DNA of 8,075 nt from Actinomycetes bacterium (lineage in GTDB: Bacteria > Actinomycetota > Acidimicrobiia > Acidimicrobiales > SZUA-35). The stretch covers positions 1 to 8,075 of the forward strand of contig JAAETV010000765.1 in the NCBI GenBank assembly GCA_024227975.1, given 5' to 3'. Shown in pieces: positions 6,157-8,075 of the stretch. The translations under genes and the position numbers were made by a program. Numbering within the stretch: the stretch's first letter is position 1; each line of letters opens with the position of its first letter. Under the pieces are notes generated by a model. It was not told where the DNA came from. It made no database searches and saw only the letters and a list, made by a program, of their open reading frames with translations.

Positions 6157-6184
6157 TATATCTGCCTGTGTTCAGACCGGTCTG
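6157..6184 (+). promoter_or_regulatory. possible promoter and 12-bp operator palindrome for the polysaccharide genes
   Basis: TATATC at 6157-6162 resembles a -10 box but has no good -35 partner. Ten bases further, 6173-6184 reads CAGACCGGTCTG, a perfect 12-bp palindrome with no spacer, so it is a dimer-binding site shape rather than a hairpin. If transcription began about 7 nt after the -10 box, the palindrome would cover the first transcribed bases, a classic repressor position. Confidence 0.3.
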
Positions 6185-6202
6185 GCCGTCAAATCGCAGG
6201 GC

Positions 6203-6231
6203 CTCTCACCGTCCTATCCCTTTTGTGAGGG
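6203..6231 (+). promoter_or_regulatory. hairpin that would mask the ribosome site of the sugar transferase
   Basis: Bases 6203-6209 pair with 6225-6231 (7 bp, one G-U) around a 15-nt loop. The right arm GTGAGGG is the only Shine-Dalgarno-like sequence before TTG 6236, so the folded form would hide it. Confidence 0.3.
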
Positions 6232-6235
6232 TTAG

Positions 6236-7627
6236 TTGGCGATTCAATCGGTGAGCCACTCAGGCGGACCAAATACGAAGATCAGGCGGCAGCCAAGAGG
6301 GCCCGGCCGGACCCTTCGATCTGTCGCGCCCGTCAAGTCGGAGCCGGCGAGCTCTCGCCCTCGCACGGTCTGGCCAACCGGCCTCCTGGTGGCCGCCGAC
6401 ACGGTGGCCCTTCTCGTTGCCATCGGCAGCTTCGGCCGGATCACTGCGACCACGCCGCTGATCGTGTCGTTCACCCTGTGGCTGTTGGCCACCGGCGGTC
6501 ACCACCGGCTTCGGATCCACCTGTCGGTCATCGACGAGCTCCCCGGCCTGGTCGGTCGAGTGGTCTTCGCCTTGTCGATGGCCGGCGCCTACCGGGAGCT
6601 GGTTTCCCGCCACGATGTGTTGACCGCCGACCGGTTCCGGGTCGTAGCGGCCGCCGCACTGCTCGTTGTCGTCGGCCGGGCTCTGGCCTATGCGGCAATC
6701 GGTTTGGCCCGCAAGGGCGGCCTTGGTCCTCGGCGAGTGGTGGTGCTGGCCGAGGACGAGACACGCCAGCTGGTGGCAAGAGTTGTCGAGTCGATCCCCC
6801 GGTCGGGTCTCACCATCGACCCCGACCCCGACCCTGACCTCGACCGCCGGTTCGAGGTGCTGATCGCAGACGCCGGCGAGGCCGGTCGAGCTGCGGTCCC
6901 CGACCTCCTCCGGCGCTGTGAGCTGGCCGGCGCCGACCTGTACCTGCTCCTGGCCCCCGAGCTGGCGGCTGACCGCGGGGGCATGAGCATCGACCGGCTC
7001 GGGTGGCTCCCCCTCCTCCCGGTCCGGGGGCTGGCCACCCGATCGGCGGTCCGGTCACTCAAGCGCCTGGTTGACGTGGCCCTTGGCGGTGTGCTCCTGA
7101 TCTTGGCTGCGCCGGTGATCGCGGCCTGCGCCCTGGTCATTCGCATCCAGACCGGACCCGGGGTGCTGTTCCGGCAAGAGCGAGTCGGGGTCAACGGTCG
7201 GCGGTTCACCATCTTCAAGCTGCGGACCATCGTCCCACCCGGCCACAAGGCCAGCGAGACCTCATGGTACGGGGGTCAGGAGCCGGCCACCGGCTTCGCC
7301 CGATTCCTCCGGGTCAGCTCACTGGACGAGCTGCCCCAGCTCTGGAACGTGGTCCGGGGTGAGATGAGCCTGGTGGGCCCCCGCCCCGAGCGACCGTTCT
7401 TCGTCGAGCAGTTCTCGGCGACCGTCCCGGACTACAGCGAACGGCATCGGGTGCCGGCCGGGATGACCGGCCTGGCTCAGATCCACGGCCTGAGAGGTGA
7501 CACCTCGATCAGCGATCGGGCTCGCCTCGACAACGCCTACATCGACTCATGGTCGTTCTCCGACGACCTCAAGATCCTGGCTCGGACGATGACCTCGGTC
7601 ACCAGCCGGAGAGGGCGGGGAGCGTGA
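6236..7627 (+). CDS. polyprenyl-phosphate sugar-phosphate transferase (priming glycosyltransferase)
   Basis: A membrane enzyme that moves a hexose-1-phosphate from a nucleotide sugar to undecaprenyl phosphate, the first step of exopolysaccharide or capsule repeat-unit assembly. Layout of the 463 residues: basic cytoplasmic tail (1-47), four hydrophobic segments near 49-67, 73-87, 105-118 and 135-158, a small cytoplasmic domain (165-265), then the catalytic bacterial-sugar-transferase domain from KRLVD (276-280). This begins with the hydrophobic membrane helix 281-304 and continues with LFRQERVGVNGRRFTIFKLR (311-330), SLDELPQLWNVVRGEMSLVG (362-381) with the D364-E365 pair, and GPRPERP. The middle domain sits where WcaJ-type enzymes have a Rossmann-like domain, but its glycine-rich loop is missing and it carries DPDPDPDLDR (195-204). 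TTG 6236 is chosen because GTGAGGG precedes it, with a short 4-nt gap; GTG 6251 is the alternative. The next gene overlaps by 4 nt. The sugar cannot be told. Confidence 0.88.
   Translation: MAIQSVSHSGGPNTKIRRQPRGPGRTLRSVAPVKSEPASSRPRTVWPTGLLVAADTVALLVAIGSFGRITATTPLIVSFTLWLLATGGHHRLRIHLSVIDELPGLVGRVVFALSMAGAYRELVSRHDVLTADRFRVVAAAALLVVVGRALAYAAIGLARKGGLGPRRVVVLAEDETRQLVARVVESIPRSGLTIDPDPDPDLDRRFEVLIADAGEAGRAAVPDLLRRCELAGADLYLLLAPELAADRGGMSIDRLGWLPLLPVRGLATRSAVRSLKRLVDVALGGVLLILAAPVIAACALVIRIQTGPGVLFRQERVGVNGRRFTIFKLRTIVPPGHKASETSWYGGQEPATGFARFLRVSSLDELPQLWNVVRGEMSLVGPRPERPFFVEQFSATVPDYSERHRVPAGMTGLAQIHGLRGDTSISDRARLDNAYIDSWSFSDDLKILARTMTSVTSRRGRGA
6818..6847 (+). repeat. hexamer repeat GACCNN inside the sugar transferase
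   Basis: Five successive 6-bp units GACCCC, GACCCC, GACCCT, GACCTC and GACCGC encode DP-DP-DP-DL-DR at residues 195-204. Unit length is a multiple of three, so copy changes would vary the linker length without a frameshift. Confidence 0.6.
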
Positions 7628-8075
7628 GTCTCCTCACCGATCGGGTGCGGGTGCGGTGGTCGTCGGAGCCCGAGCTCGGTGATCATGTCTGGGCTATCTG
7701 GCGGGCCCGGTGGGTGGTGCTGGTCGGCTCCCTGATGGTCGCAGCCGGGGTGCTGGTGTGGCGCATGAACGTGCCTGAGAACTACGAGGCCACCGCCCGG
7801 GTTCGGTTGGTTGTCCTGGCCAACGGTGACATGAGTCTCGACGAGGACATCCTGACCCTGGCCGGTCAGATCTACGCCGAGCTGGCCGAGACCCAACCGG
7901 TCCTGGAACGGGCGATCGAGGCCAGCGGCACCGACGTCGATCCCGACGGTGACTCGATCGAGATCACCGTCGAGCAGGTCACGCCCCCTGGCTTCCTCGA
8001 CGTCATCGGCTCGGCCGGCTCCCCGGCGATCGCCACGGCCCTGGCCGACGGGATGAGCGAGGCCCTGGTCGAGTC
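7624..8075 (+). CDS. Wzz/CpsC-type polysaccharide chain-length protein, N-terminal part
   Basis: The frame starts at GTG 7624, overlapping the TGA of the sugar transferase in GTGA, with GAGGG (7611-7615) 8 nt upstream. It is open to the right edge, so 150 complete codons are visible and the C-terminus is missing. About 28 residues of cytoplasmic tail are followed by one membrane helix (about 30-46) and then NVPENYEATARVRLV, the stretch after TM1 in Wzz-type proteins (LPxxYEAxAxLxV style). The following region is acidic and helical, as in the extracytoplasmic part of this family. Such proteins set polymer length and help export; some carry or partner with a tyrosine kinase, which cannot be judged here. 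Coupling to the priming transferase fits the start of an exopolysaccharide operon. The family call rests on topology, the short motif and context, so it is good but not certain. Confidence 0.75.
   Translation, partial: MSLLTDRVRVRWSSEPELGDHVWAIWRARWVVLVGSLMVAAGVLVWRMNVPENYEATARVRLVVLANGDMSLDEDILTLAGQIYAELAETQPVLERAIEASGTDVDPDGDSIEITVEQVTPPGFLDVIGSAGSPAIATALADGMSEALVE

Noticed and set aside
1..8075. CRISPR array, insertion sequence, integrase, toxin-antitoxin or defence genes
   Set aside because: No regularly spaced repeats, terminal inverted repeats with transposase, or recognisable proteins of these classes are present.

Overview
The window is a GC-rich bacterial chromosome segment with all recognised genes on the + strand. 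Codon use is strongly G/C at third positions, GTG and TTG starts occur, and the stem-loops lack T-tracts. Together with an unfused B12 mutase set and actinobacterial-type proteins, this suggests a high-GC actinobacterium, possibly Acidimicrobiia. That placement is inferred from style, not from a marker gene.

Region 1-410 has no credible protein gene. Its left half (about 14-161) is unusually rich in perfect stem-loops. Two of them sit with no linker inside a 5-bp closing helix, a compact three-way junction that looks like a structured RNA. Its right half (about 176-366) is AT-richer, with a small palindrome, a -10-like box and a long-range inverted repeat in front of the first gene.

Region 411-1412 encodes a low-specificity L-threonine aldolase (ltaE). 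It most likely starts at GTG 411, because that start puts the catalytic residues at the same numbers as in E. coli LtaE. After 83 nt comes a three-gene coenzyme-B12 mutase set: large catalytic subunit (1496-3148), small cobalamin-binding subunit (3145-3579, ATGA overlap) and a MeaB-type G-protein chaperone (3626-4645). The large subunit has Phe73 and Gln191 where methylmalonyl-CoA mutases have Tyr and Arg. This is the signature of isobutyryl-CoA mutase, so the likely reaction is isobutyryl-CoA to n-butyryl-CoA and back. A stem-loop closes this unit. A thiolase (4862-6061) follows under its own leader. The mutase and thiolase could together link branched C4 acyl-CoA (for example from valine) to acetyl-CoA through butyryl-CoA and acetoacetyl-CoA, though the intermediate beta-oxidation enzymes are not in the window.

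A stem-loop after the thiolase and a 12-bp perfect palindrome separate metabolism from the start of a surface-polysaccharide locus. That locus has a membrane polyprenyl-phosphate sugar-phosphate transferase (6236-7627, TTG start) and, overlapping by GTGA, a Wzz-type chain-length protein that runs off the right edge.

I did not find a clearly new defence or mobile system. The least explained items are the structured element at 14-161, the mutase specificity, a 9-residue insertion in the G-protein, and the degenerate Rossmann domain of the sugar transferase.
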